Shown one piece after another: positions 1 to 6,992 of a stretch of 14,859 nt of DNA; position 1 is the first letter of the stretch; every line of letters starts with the position of its first letter. The notes below the pieces were generated by a model. It worked only from the letters and a program-made list of their open reading frames with translations, searched no databases and had not been told where the DNA came from. The stretch is from the NCBI GenBank assembly GCA_964422725.1, contig CAYRCC010000048.1, positions 1 through 14,859 on the forward strand. The letters are read 5' to 3'. Position numbers and translations under genes: made by a program. This DNA comes from CAKSNH01 sp964422725 (lineage in GTDB: Bacteria > Bacillota > Clostridia > UBA1381).

Positions 1-52
1 ACAGCGAAACCTCTTCAAAAATTTTAAGCAAAACTAATAAGTCTACACTCTG
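1..52 (-). repeat. Dispersed hairpin-rich repeat, copy C (runs off the window edge)
   Basis: Read on the minus strand, this segment matches the left end of the complete repeat at 11428-11641. Shared blocks are AGTGTAGACTTAT, an AGTTTT, an AAATTTTTGA and GAGGTTTCGCTGT, with a 4-base insertion relative to that copy. The minus-strand end CAGAGTGTAGAC is the same 12-base terminus as the right end of the 11428 copy. The rest of the element must lie outside the window. It abuts the hairpin behind gerW (54-72). Confidence 0.75.
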
Positions 53-53
53 A

Positions 54-72
54 GGCGGACGTTTAGTCCGCC
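54..72 (-). terminator. Hairpin behind gerW, T-run displaced by the repeat
   Basis: GGCGGAC and GTCCGCC form a perfect 7-bp stem with a 5-base loop, 7 bases after the gerW stop codon. On the minus strand only one T follows the stem before the repeat terminus CAGAGTGTAGAC begins. It is therefore a terminator stem without its T-run. The inference is that the repeat inserted into the original terminator. Whether it still terminates transcription is unknown. Confidence 0.55.
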
Positions 73-78
73 ATTTAA

Positions 79-540
79 TCAGTCGTCCAAATCAATTACA
101 TTGACCGTTTTCGGCTCGTCCGATTTTTTAGAATTTTCCGTTTCTTTTTCTTTATGCTTTTTTGATATATCCGCAAACGTATCATTTACCTTATTAATCA
201 TATCGGGAATTAAATCAATCACCTTATCAACCGGTGATGACGAACCGGAAACCGGCAAAAGACGAACGGTATTGCTGCCGACAACCAAAAACGCGGTCGG
301 TTTTATCGACACGCCGCCGCCGCAGCCGCCACCGAACATTACTTGGTCGTCGTGTATGGTTTTGTTTTTTCCGAAATCACTTCCGCCGACTCCGAAACCG
401 AAGCCCACCGTCGATACAGGAATTATCACCGTTCCGTCCGGTGCGCTTACCGCATCGCCCACAACGGTGTTTACGTCAACCATAGTTTTCAAATTTGTCA
501 TTGCTTTTTCCATCATTGAGTTAATCGGGTGTTCTGCCAT
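79..540 (-). CDS. gerW: GerW (YtfJ) family sporulation protein
   Basis: A 153-residue protein of the size usual for the GerW/YtfJ family. It has the family's features: an N-terminal helix with HPINSMMEKAM, then VGDAVSAPDGTVIIPVSTVG, a Gly-rich FGFGVGGSDFG segment, a second Gly-rich stretch FGGGCGGG followed by ISIKP-like VSIKPTAFLVV, and a charged, low-complexity C-terminus. In Bacillus the protein is made in the sporulating cell and is needed for normal spore germination with some germinants; its biochemical activity is not established. The gene lies 6 bases after the DUF2953 gene, the order seen in other Firmicutes (ytfI-ytfJ), so the two are probably cotranscribed. A good Shine-Dalgarno, GGAGAGG on the minus strand, overlaps the spacer. 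Its presence argues for a spore-forming lineage. The assignment rests on recognising the family sequence pattern. Confidence 0.9.
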   Translation of the reverse strand: MAEHPINSMMEKAMTNLKTMVDVNTVVGDAVSAPDGTVIIPVSTVGFGFGVGGSDFGKNKTIHDDQVMFGGGCGGGVSIKPTAFLVVGSNTVRLLPVSGSSSPVDKVIDLIPDMINKVNDTFADISKKHKEKETENSKKSDEPKTVNVIDLDD

Positions 541-546
541 AATAAA

Positions 547-1176
547 TCATTCCTCTCCTTTAGTGTGTTTAAGTATGGTTTTTCTATCCTTAAAATAGAT
601 TTTTAACAGCTTAATTACTACTATTATAATATGCACACCTTTCAATTTCAATATGCATTTTAAGTTTATGTCAAAGCGTTTCGCATAGAAATCGGGGTTA
701 AGGCTGAGCCTGTGCTTTTTGATTGTAATATGTCGGCACGCAAACCCCAAAATATTATACGCGACACCGTTAAGCACTCCTGTCATTATTCCGTTTACCG
801 CCGCATCGTCAAAGCCGAATATCACTGTCAGCGATAAATCGTCTATGTTCACCAGCTTTTTTTGCAGATAATCGAGCACACCGCCGATATCATCTTTTAC
901 CGCTTTAAAGCGTGTAAGCCATAAATCAAAGCTGTCTTTGAATTTTTCAAAGGAAAAGTCCTTTTTTTCTTTTTCGGAACGGCTGTCCGTCGGTGATGCT
1001 TTTTTTTGGTGCGGCTTGAGGGTAAATTTTATACCCAAGAATTTGAAAACGATTTTTGTTTTGTTTTCAGCCGCATTTTTTACATATTCGATATCAATGT
1101 AAAAAGGTATCAGCAAAAGCGAGGCAAGCAATACCGAAATGACTGCCAAAAGAATTGTCTGTACTATACATACCAC
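547..1176 (-). CDS. DUF2953 domain membrane protein (YtfI-like)
   Basis: About 209 residues. A single hydrophobic helix at about residues 5-26 is followed by an IDIEY beta-type segment, then a basic/acidic linker rich in Lys and Glu (about 55-75) and a C-terminal region with the DUF2953 pattern (FGFDDAA, TGVLNG, YNILGFA). It is upstream of gerW with a 6-base gap, the usual pairing for this family, so a sporulation-linked envelope role is an inference from context only. The start is uncertain. The first in-frame start codon is a GTG at 1176 that overlaps the Shine-Dalgarno AAGGAG, and the well-placed ATG at 1171 is out of frame. The helix must be translated from about here, so either a rare start codon near 1167 is used or there is a one-base error. 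The function of the family is unknown. Confidence 0.8.
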   Translation of the reverse strand: MVCIVQTILLAVISVLLASLLLIPFYIDIEYVKNAAENKTKIVFKFLGIKFTLKPHQKKASPTDSRSEKEKKDFSFEKFKDSFDLWLTRFKAVKDDIGGVLDYLQKKLVNIDDLSLTVIFGFDDAAVNGIMTGVLNGVAYNILGFACRHITIKKHRLSLNPDFYAKRFDINLKCILKLKGVHIIIVVIKLLKIYFKDRKTILKHTKGEE

Positions 1177-1278
1177 TCCTTTTTACCGTTGCCCGAAATA
1201 ACAGCACATCAACTGTTAATATTCTTTCAAAAAAGTTTGTCTTTATGTAAAAATGTATTTTTCACATTACCCACACAT

Positions 1279-1307
1279 ATTATACAACATTGCGTGCCGT
1301 TTTTCAA
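1279..1307 (-). promoter_or_regulatory. Sigma-A promoter for DUF2953-gerW
   Basis: On the minus strand TTGAAA (1302-1307) and TATAAT (1279-1284) are separated by 17 bases. The transcript would start near 1272 and have a leader of about 95 bases. The site is in the right orientation and position for the DUF2953-gerW pair. A sigma-A-type promoter is somewhat unexpected for a sporulation gene and could reflect basal expression. Confidence 0.7.
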
Positions 1308-1538
1308 GATTTATCTGTTATGCGTCCGCGGTTTTTGAATAAGTCAATTGTTTGTAAATTTCGTCAACAAATTATGGACATATGCCGGGCATATAATAAA
1401 TTAATATTGCGAAATCCTAATAATAAAGATTTCTAATCATCTTGCTTTTACAATAACTGTAATTTCAATGCATATATCAGTGATTTGTTCATAAATGATT
1501 TACTAACTCAAAAACCGTGACAAATACTAAATGTTCGC
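1308..1538. other. AT-rich divergent intergenic region, no gene seen
   Basis: The stretch between the two divergent promoters is AT-rich. It has no open frame with a credible ribosome binding site and no recognisable RNA gene. I looked for a Rex operator (TTGTGA-N4-TCACAA type) and found only weak partial matches, for example around 1348-1372, so I do not call one. Confidence 0.5.
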
Positions 1539-1568
1539 TTGACCTGAAATGCATAAATGTGATACAAT
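1539..1568 (+). promoter_or_regulatory. Sigma-A promoter for the rex operon
   Basis: TTGACC (1539-1544) and TACAAT (1563-1568) are 18 bases apart. TG at 1560-1561 makes an extended -10 (TGATACAAT). The transcript would start near 1575. Because this promoter covers the ATG at 1549, that codon cannot be the rex start, which supports the internal TTG at 1630. Confidence 0.8.
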
Positions 1569-1629
1569 AATATTAGTATTTGTTTTTTTGCCGGCACTTT
1601 GCCGACAGCAGAAAGGAATGGAATTAAAC

Positions 1630-2271
1630 TTGAGTAATAACAGTAAACGTGTTCCTGCGGTTGTCATAAAACGGCTCCCCAGATATTACCGATATTTGGG
1701 CGAACTTCTAAAGCAGGATATAACAAGGATTTCGTCTAATGCCTTGAGCGAAAAAATGAATGTGACCGCCTCACAGATACGTCAGGATTTTAACTATTTC
1801 GGCGGTTTCGGACAACAGGGCTACGGCTACAACGTTGAGTGTCTGCACCGCGAAATAGGCGAAATACTCGGTCTGTACGACGGCTATACAACCGTAATAG
1901 TCGGTGCCGGAAACCTCGGCCGCGCCCTCGCAAACCACGACACCTTCGCAAAACGCGGATTTCGCCTTGTCGGTATTTTTGATTCCGACCCGAATGTCAT
2001 AGGAACGGTTATAAACGGGCTTACGGTTATGAACGTTGACGAGCTGGAAAGCTTTACAGCCGAAAACCGCGTCGATATAGGTATACTTACAGTCCCGAAA
2101 TCGGCAATTGAGGCAACCGCCGACAGACTCGTTGAATGCGGAGTTAAAGGACTTTGGAATTTCTCGTACACCGAGCTGAAAACCACCAAGGATATCGCGG
2201 TTGAAAACGTGCACTTGTCCGACTCGCTTATGACACTGTCGTACAAAATTAAACAGGACAACGAAAAGTAA
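1630..2271 (+). CDS. rex: Redox-sensing transcriptional repressor Rex
   Basis: Rex is a homodimeric repressor that reads the NADH/NAD+ ratio and controls fermentation and respiration genes. The winged-helix N-terminal domain begins KRLPRYYRYL and contains the recognition region SQIRQDFNYFG, followed by FGQQGYGYNV (about 60-69). The Rossmann domain carries the NAD(H) motif VGAGNLGRAL (about 91-100) and FDSDP after the second strand. From the TTG at 1630 the protein is 213 residues, a normal Rex length, with 13 residues before KRLP as in Bacillus subtilis Rex. The ATG at 1618 lies 1 base after AAAGG, too close for that ribosome binding site, and the ATG at 1549 sits inside the promoter. AAGGA at 1613-1617 and GGA at 1620-1622 precede the TTG. 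The P-loop/Asp23 gene follows after 12 bases, so the two form an operon. Confidence 0.93.
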   Translation: MSNNSKRVPAVVIKRLPRYYRYLGELLKQDITRISSNALSEKMNVTASQIRQDFNYFGGFGQQGYGYNVECLHREIGEILGLYDGYTTVIVGAGNLGRALANHDTFAKRGFRLVGIFDSDPNVIGTVINGLTVMNVDELESFTAENRVDIGILTVPKSAIEATADRLVECGVKGLWNFSYTELKTTKDIAVENVHLSDSLMTLSYKIKQDNEK

Positions 2272-2283
2272 GGATGTGATTTT

Positions 2284-3090
2284 ATGCGTACTATTGCATT
2301 TGTCGGACCGAGCGGTACGGGAAAAAGCCACCGCGCTATGATGGTTGCCCGACAGCATGGCGCTGATGCCATCATCGACGACGGACTTCTGATATCGGAA
2401 ACAAAGGTTATCGCCGGTATATCCGCAAAGCGCGAGCCTACCAAGCTGGCATCGGTGAAATGCGCGCTGTTTATGCGCCCCGAACACGCAAAGGCGGTAA
2501 GCCAAGCGATACTGAACAGCAGTATCAACTGCATTATGATTTTGGGCACGTCCGACGGTATGGTCAAAAAAATCGCCGCAACTCTCGGTCTGCCGCCGAT
2601 TGAACACACCGTATACATCGAGGATATAGCAACCGACGAGGAAATGGAGCTTGCCAAGCAAATGCGTATGGTACAGGGCAAGCACGTAATCCCCGTACCT
2701 ACCTTTGAAATCAAAAAGGATTTTTCGGGTTACTTTTTGCACCCGCTTAAAATATTTCAAAAAAGCACGCTGTCCGGTGTCGAGGAAACTGACAAATCCA
2801 TCGTGCGCCCGACGTTCAGTTATCTGGGCGACTACACCATATCCGACAGCGTACTTTGCCAAATCGCAAAATTTGAAGGTGAACGCATTGACGGTATAGC
2901 GCGGATTGTAAGTGTAGGTATACGCGAGGGCGGTCACGGCGCGCATATTGATATTACGGCTTATGTGAGTCTTGGAGTTGATATCGTGCAAACTTGCCGT
3001 CGCGCGCAGCTTGCCATTCGCGGGGCAGTCGAAAAATACACGTCGGTAAACGCCAGAAAAGTGCATATAAAAGTCAAAAAGTTGGTGTAA
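2284..3090 (+). CDS. P-loop ATPase with C-terminal Asp23/Gls24-like domain
   Basis: A 268-residue protein. The N-terminus has a Walker A motif, GPSGTGKS at residues 8-15, directly after the first beta strand, followed by helix and strand patterns of a P-loop NTPase (DAIIDDGLLI; CIMILGTSDGMVKKIA). The last 70 or so residues resemble the Asp23/Gls24 (DUF322) fold: a strand RIVSVGIREGG, then HIDITAYVSLGVDI, an amphipathic helix CRRAQLAIRGAVEKYT and a final strand KVHIKVKKLV. Asp23-family proteins are linked to envelope stress in Gram-positive bacteria; the role of this fusion is not known to me. Shine-Dalgarno AAGGA lies 9 bases before the ATG. Cotranscription with rex suggests a redox or stress link, which is inference. 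The stop codon lies inside a 12-base direct repeat that borders repeat copy A. Confidence 0.75.
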   Translation: MRTIAFVGPSGTGKSHRAMMVARQHGADAIIDDGLLISETKVIAGISAKREPTKLASVKCALFMRPEHAKAVSQAILNSSINCIMILGTSDGMVKKIAATLGLPPIEHTVYIEDIATDEEMELAKQMRMVQGKHVIPVPTFEIKKDFSGYFLHPLKIFQKSTLSGVEETDKSIVRPTFSYLGDYTISDSVLCQIAKFEGERIDGIARIVSVGIREGGHGAHIDITAYVSLGVDIVQTCRRAQLAIRGAVEKYTSVNARKVHIKVKKLV

Positions 3091-3263
3091 CCTCCCGATA
3101 CCGCGGACAACGACAAACTTTTTTGAAGAAGTTTGAACAAAACTTAAATGCTTAGGATTTTCACCGTTCGCAGATATCTTTCCGGTACTGTTTTAAAAGG
3201 TTCGGCCTAAACTCTAATGTAAAACTCGTCGGATTTTGCCGACAGACTGACGTTGGTGTAACC
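3081..3263 (+). mobile_element. Repeat copy A (3093-3251) between 12-bp direct repeats
   Basis: GTTGGTGTAACC occurs at 3081-3092 and again at 3252-3263 and brackets 159 bases. The insert matches the 11428 element in two blocks. Block 3103-3166 against 11477-11538 differs at about 6 positions plus a 2-base gap. Block 3199-3250, with CCTAAACT, TAAT, AAAACtCGTCGG and TTTTG in order, matches 11592-11641. The insert lacks the left 45 or so bases of that element and its hairpins are degraded, so it looks like an older or shorter variant. The direct repeat includes the last two codons and stop codon of the upstream gene. Removing the insert plus one repeat leaves a GTTGGT-GTA-ACCAAC hairpin ahead of the terminator. 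Confidence 0.7.
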
Positions 3264-3273
3264 AACCCATTTT

Positions 3274-3302
3274 CCGCTCGTCACCGCGAGCGGATTTTTT
3301 TT
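3274..3302 (+). terminator. Intrinsic terminator of the rex operon
   Basis: CCGCTCG (3274-3280) pairs with CGAGCGG (3287-3293) across a 6-base loop and is followed by A and eight Ts. It ends plus-strand transcription from rex and the P-loop gene, and faces the tuf terminator. Confidence 0.88.
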
Positions 3303-3340
3303 GCAAAGCAAAACAGACAGACTCAAAACGAGTCTGTCTG
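3301..3340 (-). terminator. Intrinsic terminator of tuf
   Basis: On the minus strand CAGACAGACTC pairs perfectly over 11 bases with GAGTCTGTCTG around a 5-base loop (hairpin at 3314-3340), followed by TTTTGCTTTG. It lies 39 bases after the tuf stop codon. Confidence 0.88.
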
Positions 3341-3379
3341 CAAATCCGCGCTAAACGCCGAATATATATCGAATATTAA

Positions 3380-4582
3380 TTATTCTTCGATTTCAGATAC
3401 GACACCTGAACCAACTGTTCTACCACCCTCACGGATAGCGAAACGCAAACCTTTTTCGATAGCGATTGGAGTGATAAGCTCAACTTCCATCTTTACGTTA
3501 TCGCCAGGCATACACATTTCTGTACCTTCAGGAAGCTTGATAACGCCTGTAACGTCAGTTGTTCTGAAGTAGAACTGCGGTCTGTAGTTGTTGAAGAACG
3601 GTGTATGACGGCCGCCTTCTTCCTTAGTCAATACATAAACCTCACCCTTAAACTTTGTGTGCGGGTTGATTGTACCAGGAGCTGCAAGAACCTGACCTCT
3701 TTCGATGTCTGTTCTCTGAACACCACGAAGAAGTGCACCGATGTTGTCGCCGGCTTCAGCATAGTCAAGAAGCTTTCTGAACATTTCGATACCTGTAACA
3801 ACAACTTTACGTCTTTCGTCTGTCAAACCAACGATTTCAACTTCTTCGTTGATCTTAAGCTGACCTCTCTCAACTCTACCTGTAGCAACTGTACCACGGC
3901 CTGTGATTGAGAAGATATCCTCGATAGGCATCAAGAACGGCAAGTCAGCCTTTCTTTCAGGAGTCGGGATATAAGCGTCAACTTCGTCCATCAACTTAAG
4001 AATACAAGCATATTCAGGAGCGTTTACATCTGTTGATGTTGATTCAAGAACCTGAAGAGCCGAACCTGAAACGATAGGTGTATCGTCGCCAGGGAATTCA
4101 TACTCGTTAAGAAGCTCTCTGATTTCCATTTCAACAAGCTCCATAAGTTCAGGGTCATCAACCTGGTCAGCCTTGTTCATAAATACAACGATGTAAGGAA
4201 CGCCAACCTGTCTTGACAAAAGAATGTGCTCTCTTGTCTGAGGCATAGGACCGTCAGCAGCCGATACAACAAGGATAGCGCCGTCCATCTGAGCAGCACC
4301 TGTGATCATGTTCTTAACGTAGTCGGCGTGTCCCGGGCAGTCAACGTGAGCATAGTGACGTGAATCTGTTTCATACTCAACGTGAGCTGTAGAGATAGTG
4401 ATACCTCTTTCTCTTTCTTCCGGAGCTTTGTCGATGTTGTCGTAAGCTGAGAACTCAGCCTGTCCCTTAAGAGCCAATACCTTTGTGATAGCAGCTGTAA
4501 GAGAAGTCTTACCATGGTCAACGTGACCGATTGTACCGATGTTTACGTGCGGCTTATTTCTTTCAAATTTAGCTTTTGCCAT
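3380..4582 (-). CDS. tuf: Elongation factor Tu
   Basis: A 400-residue full-length EF-Tu, the GTPase that delivers aminoacyl-tRNA to the ribosomal A site. GTPase motifs are intact: GHVDHGKT (19-26), the switch I sequence RERGITI with its threonine (about 57-63), DCPGHADY (81-88) and NKAD (136-139). Domain 2 (GRGTVATGRVERG) and domain 3 (the conserved NYRPQFYFRTTDVTG and the C-terminal GGRTVGSGVV) are complete. AAGGAGG precedes the ATG with normal spacing. It is the last gene of the str-type cluster, 178 bases after fusA. A terminator-like hairpin and a separate promoter lie in that gap, so tuf is probably expressed partly on its own, as is common for this very abundant protein. Confidence 0.98.
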   Translation of the reverse strand: MAKAKFERNKPHVNIGTIGHVDHGKTSLTAAITKVLALKGQAEFSAYDNIDKAPEERERGITISTAHVEYETDSRHYAHVDCPGHADYVKNMITGAAQMDGAILVVSAADGPMPQTREHILLSRQVGVPYIVVFMNKADQVDDPELMELVEMEIRELLNEYEFPGDDTPIVSGSALQVLESTSTDVNAPEYACILKLMDEVDAYIPTPERKADLPFLMPIEDIFSITGRGTVATGRVERGQLKINEEVEIVGLTDERRKVVVTGIEMFRKLLDYAEAGDNIGALLRGVQRTDIERGQVLAAPGTINPHTKFKGEVYVLTKEEGGRHTPFFNNYRPQFYFRTTDVTGVIKLPEGTEMCMPGDNVKMEVELITPIAIEKGLRFAIREGGRTVGSGVVSEIEE

Positions 4583-4626
4583 TTTACATTTCCTCCTTTA
4601 ATTTGTGAATTATATTCGTAATTACT

Positions 4627-4655
4627 ATTTTACAATTATTCCGCGAAAAAATCAA
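4627..4655 (-). promoter_or_regulatory. Probable separate promoter for tuf
   Basis: On the minus strand TTGATT (4650-4655) and TAAAAT (4627-4632) are 17 bases apart, giving a leader of about 40 bases to the tuf ATG. The region is AT-rich, so chance matches are possible, but the hairpin after fusA makes an independent promoter sensible. Confidence 0.6.
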
Positions 4656-4720
4656 GTGTTTTTTATACAGAATTAATAATTTCAGAAAATTTTTCAAACC
4701 ATTATTATTGTATAACCGCC

Positions 4721-4747
4721 AAAAACAGGCACCAAATGCCTATTTTT
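4721..4747 (-). terminator. Terminator-like hairpin between fusA and tuf
   Basis: AGGCA and TGCCT form a 5-bp stem with a 5-base loop (4727-4741), flanked by AAAAAC on one side and ATTTTTG on the other, so the stem can extend and T-runs occur on both strands. On the minus strand it starts 13 bases after the fusA stop codon. It is short, so read-through into tuf is likely. Confidence 0.6.
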
Positions 4748-4760
4748 GACAGTTTGTATA

Positions 4761-6845
4761 TTAGTTCGACTTACTTCTGTCGCTCATAATCTTTTCCTGG
4801 ATACTTCTAGGAACTTCCGAATAATGCGAAGGCTCCATAGAATACTGACCGCGGCCCTGAGTACCCGAACGAAGTACTGTAGCGTAACCGAACATTTCAG
4901 CAAGCGGAACGTCTGCCGTAACCTGAGTTACACCGCCCGAACGCGATTCCTGGCACTTAACGATACCACGTCTTGAGCTGAGGTCGCCGATAACAAAACC
5001 GATATAGTCATCAGGAACGATAACGTTTACAAGCATAATAGGCTCTTTGATAACAGGATCAGCCTTCTTCATACCTTCCTTGAATGCCATAGATGCGGCA
5101 ATCTTAAATGCCATTTCCGATGAATCGACATCGTGGTATGAACCGTCATAAAGTGTTACCTTTACGTCAACAACATTGTAGCCCGCAAGCACACCTGACT
5201 GCATAGCACCCTGTACACCCGCATCAACAGCCGGAATGTATTCCTTAGGAATAACACCGCCGACAATAGCGTTAACAAATTCGTAGCCCTTGCCCTCTTC
5301 CAACGGCTCAAGCTTGAGCAATACGTGACCGTACTGACCCTTACCGCCTGACTGACGGGCATATTTGTGCTCGATATTAACCTCACGTCTGATAGCCTCT
5401 CTGTAAGAAACCTGAGGTTCACCAACGTTAGCCTCAACCTTAAACTCACGCAAAAGTCTGTCAACGATGATTTCAAGGTGAAGCTCACCCATACCGGCAA
5501 TAATCGTCTGACCTGTTTCCTCATCTGTATAAGTCTTGAAAGTAGGGTCCTCTTCCGCAAGCTTTGCAAGAGCGATACCCATCTTTTCCTGACCTGCTTT
5601 TGTCTTAGGCTCGATAGCTACACGGATAACCGGTTCAGGGAAGTCCATAGACTCAAGGATAATCGGGTGCTTTTCATCGCAAAGCGTATCACCGGTTGTT
5701 GTGTTCTTCAAACCAACGGCAGCGGCAATATCTCCCGAATAAACCATATCTATATCTTCTCTGTGGTTAGCGTGCATCTGAAGGATACGTCCAAGACGCT
5801 CCTTGTTACCCTTACAAGCGTTCAGCACATAGCTGCCCGATGCAATTGTACCCGAATAAACTCTGAAGAAACAGAGCTTACCTACAAACGGGTCTGTTGC
5901 AATCTTAAATGCCAAAGCGGCAAACGGCGCATCGTCTGATGACGGTCTTTCGTCGTCATCACCTGTGTCAGGGTCAACACCCTTGATGTTAGGTACATCT
6001 GTAGGTGCCGGCATATATTCAACAATAGCGTCCAAAAGCATCTGAACGCCCTTGTTTCTGTAAGAAGTACCGCAAAGTACAGGAATAATTTCGTTTGCGA
6101 TAGTAGCCTTTCTCAAAGCCTTTTTCAATTCGTCAACCGAAATATCCTCGCCCTCAAGATACTTCATCATAAGCTCTTCATCGGTTTCGGCGATTGACTC
6201 AACCATAGCCGCTCTGAACTCTTCCGCTTTTTCCTGCATATCTGCCGGAATATCCTCTTCGCGGACATCTTTACCGAGGTCATCGTAATATACCTCAGCC
6301 TTCATTGTCATAAGGTCAATGATACCCTTGAATGTGTCCTCAGCACCGATAGGAAGTTGAATCGGGACAGCGTTCGCCTGCAAACGCTCTTTAATCATTT
6401 CTACAACTCTGTAAAAATCGGCACCCATAATGTCCATCTTATTGACATATACCATACGAGGAACATTATAGTCGTTTGCCTGACGCCAAACCGTTTCCGA
6501 CTGAGGCTCAACACCGCCCTTTGCGCACATAACGGTTACAGAACCGTCAAGCACTCTCAGTGAACGCTGTACTTCAACAGTAAAGTCAACGTGTCCCGGG
6601 GTGTCGATGATATTGATTCTCTTGCCTTTCCACTGACAGGTTGTAGCGGCTGACGTAATCGTGATACCGCGCTCCTGTTCCTGAGCCATCCAGTCCATTG
6701 TACCTGCGCCTTCGTGAGTTTCACCCATCTTGTGAATACGGCCGGTGTAGAAAAGGATACGCTCGGTTGTAGTTGTTTTACCGGCATCGATGTGAGCCAT
6801 AATACCGATATTTCTTGTATTTTCAAGTGAAAATTCTCTACCCAA
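4761..6845 (-). CDS. fusA: Elongation factor G
   Basis: A 694-residue full-length EF-G, the GTPase that drives translocation and, with RRF, ribosome recycling. GTP-binding motifs are AHIDAGKTTTTE (17-28), the switch sequence QERGITITSAA, DTPGHVDF and NKMD. Later domains include GEPQVSYREAI and GGKGQYGHV in domain IV and the C-terminal GDLSSRRG with the SMEPSHYSEVP tail. The start codon is TTG at 6843-6845: AAAGGAGG lies 8 bases before it, and translation from there gives the conserved GREFSLENTRNIGIMAHIDAGK. It belongs to the rpsL-rpsG-fusA-tuf cluster. A hairpin with a T-run lies between rpsG and fusA, so expression may partly depend on a local promoter; an extended -10, TGTTACAAT on the minus strand near 6930, is a weak candidate. 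Confidence 0.98.
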   Translation of the reverse strand: MGREFSLENTRNIGIMAHIDAGKTTTTERILFYTGRIHKMGETHEGAGTMDWMAQEQERGITITSAATTCQWKGKRINIIDTPGHVDFTVEVQRSLRVLDGSVTVMCAKGGVEPQSETVWRQANDYNVPRMVYVNKMDIMGADFYRVVEMIKERLQANAVPIQLPIGAEDTFKGIIDLMTMKAEVYYDDLGKDVREEDIPADMQEKAEEFRAAMVESIAETDEELMMKYLEGEDISVDELKKALRKATIANEIIPVLCGTSYRNKGVQMLLDAIVEYMPAPTDVPNIKGVDPDTGDDDERPSSDDAPFAALAFKIATDPFVGKLCFFRVYSGTIASGSYVLNACKGNKERLGRILQMHANHREDIDMVYSGDIAAAVGLKNTTTGDTLCDEKHPIILESMDFPEPVIRVAIEPKTKAGQEKMGIALAKLAEEDPTFKTYTDEETGQTIIAGMGELHLEIIVDRLLREFKVEANVGEPQVSYREAIRREVNIEHKYARQSGGKGQYGHVLLKLEPLEEGKGYEFVNAIVGGVIPKEYIPAVDAGVQGAMQSGVLAGYNVVDVKVTLYDGSYHDVDSSEMAFKIAASMAFKEGMKKADPVIKEPIMLVNVIVPDDYIGFVIGDLSSRRGIVKCQESRSGGVTQVTADVPLAEMFGYATVLRSGTQGRGQYSMEPSHYSEVPRSIQEKIMSDRSKSN

Positions 6846-6900
6846 AATTATTTCCTCCTTTCCGACGTTATATAACTGTGTCCGGATTACTCCGAACGCA

Positions 6901-6917
6901 TTCTTACAACGTAAGAA
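6901..6917 (-). other. Hairpin in the fusA leader
   Basis: TTCTTAC-AAC-GTAAGAA is a perfect 7-bp stem in the 147-base rpsG-fusA gap, followed on the minus strand by a small CGGA/TCCG stem before the Shine-Dalgarno. No T-run follows, so it is not a terminator. It could affect translation or transcript stability; no function is shown. Confidence 0.35.
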
Positions 6918-6963
6918 CTGTTTCTATTGTAACAATTTGATAAAATCAAAATTATGCTGATTT

Positions 6964-6990
6964 TGAAAAAGCGGCACACCGCCGTTTCAA
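6964..6990 (-). terminator. Terminator-like hairpin after rpsG
   Basis: On the minus strand GGCGG-TGTG-CCGC, extended by TTGAAA pairing with TTTTCAA, begins 2 bases after the rpsG stop codon, and the descending arm contains TTTTT. It would terminate part of the rpsL-rpsG transcripts before fusA. Confidence 0.6.
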
Positions 6991-6992
6991 AA

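Noticed and set aside
1227..1241. 15-base exact match to the reverse complement of part of repeat copy A (TCAAAAAAGTTTGTC)
   Set aside because: The match stops abruptly on both sides and is dominated by an A-run, so it is more likely chance in AT-rich DNA than another repeat copy.
1340..1560. Possible Rex autoregulatory operator upstream of rex
   Set aside because: Only partial half-sites (such as TTTGTAAA...CAACAAA) are found, without the TTGTGA/TCACAA symmetry.
1771..3066. A 431-codon open frame on the minus strand, antisense to rex and the P-loop gene, and a 276-codon one overlapping it
   Set aside because: Both lie opposite two recognisable genes. Their products are rich in Cys, His, Ser and Tyr with no domain pattern, and they have no ribosome binding site. 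They are shadows of codon bias on the plus strand.
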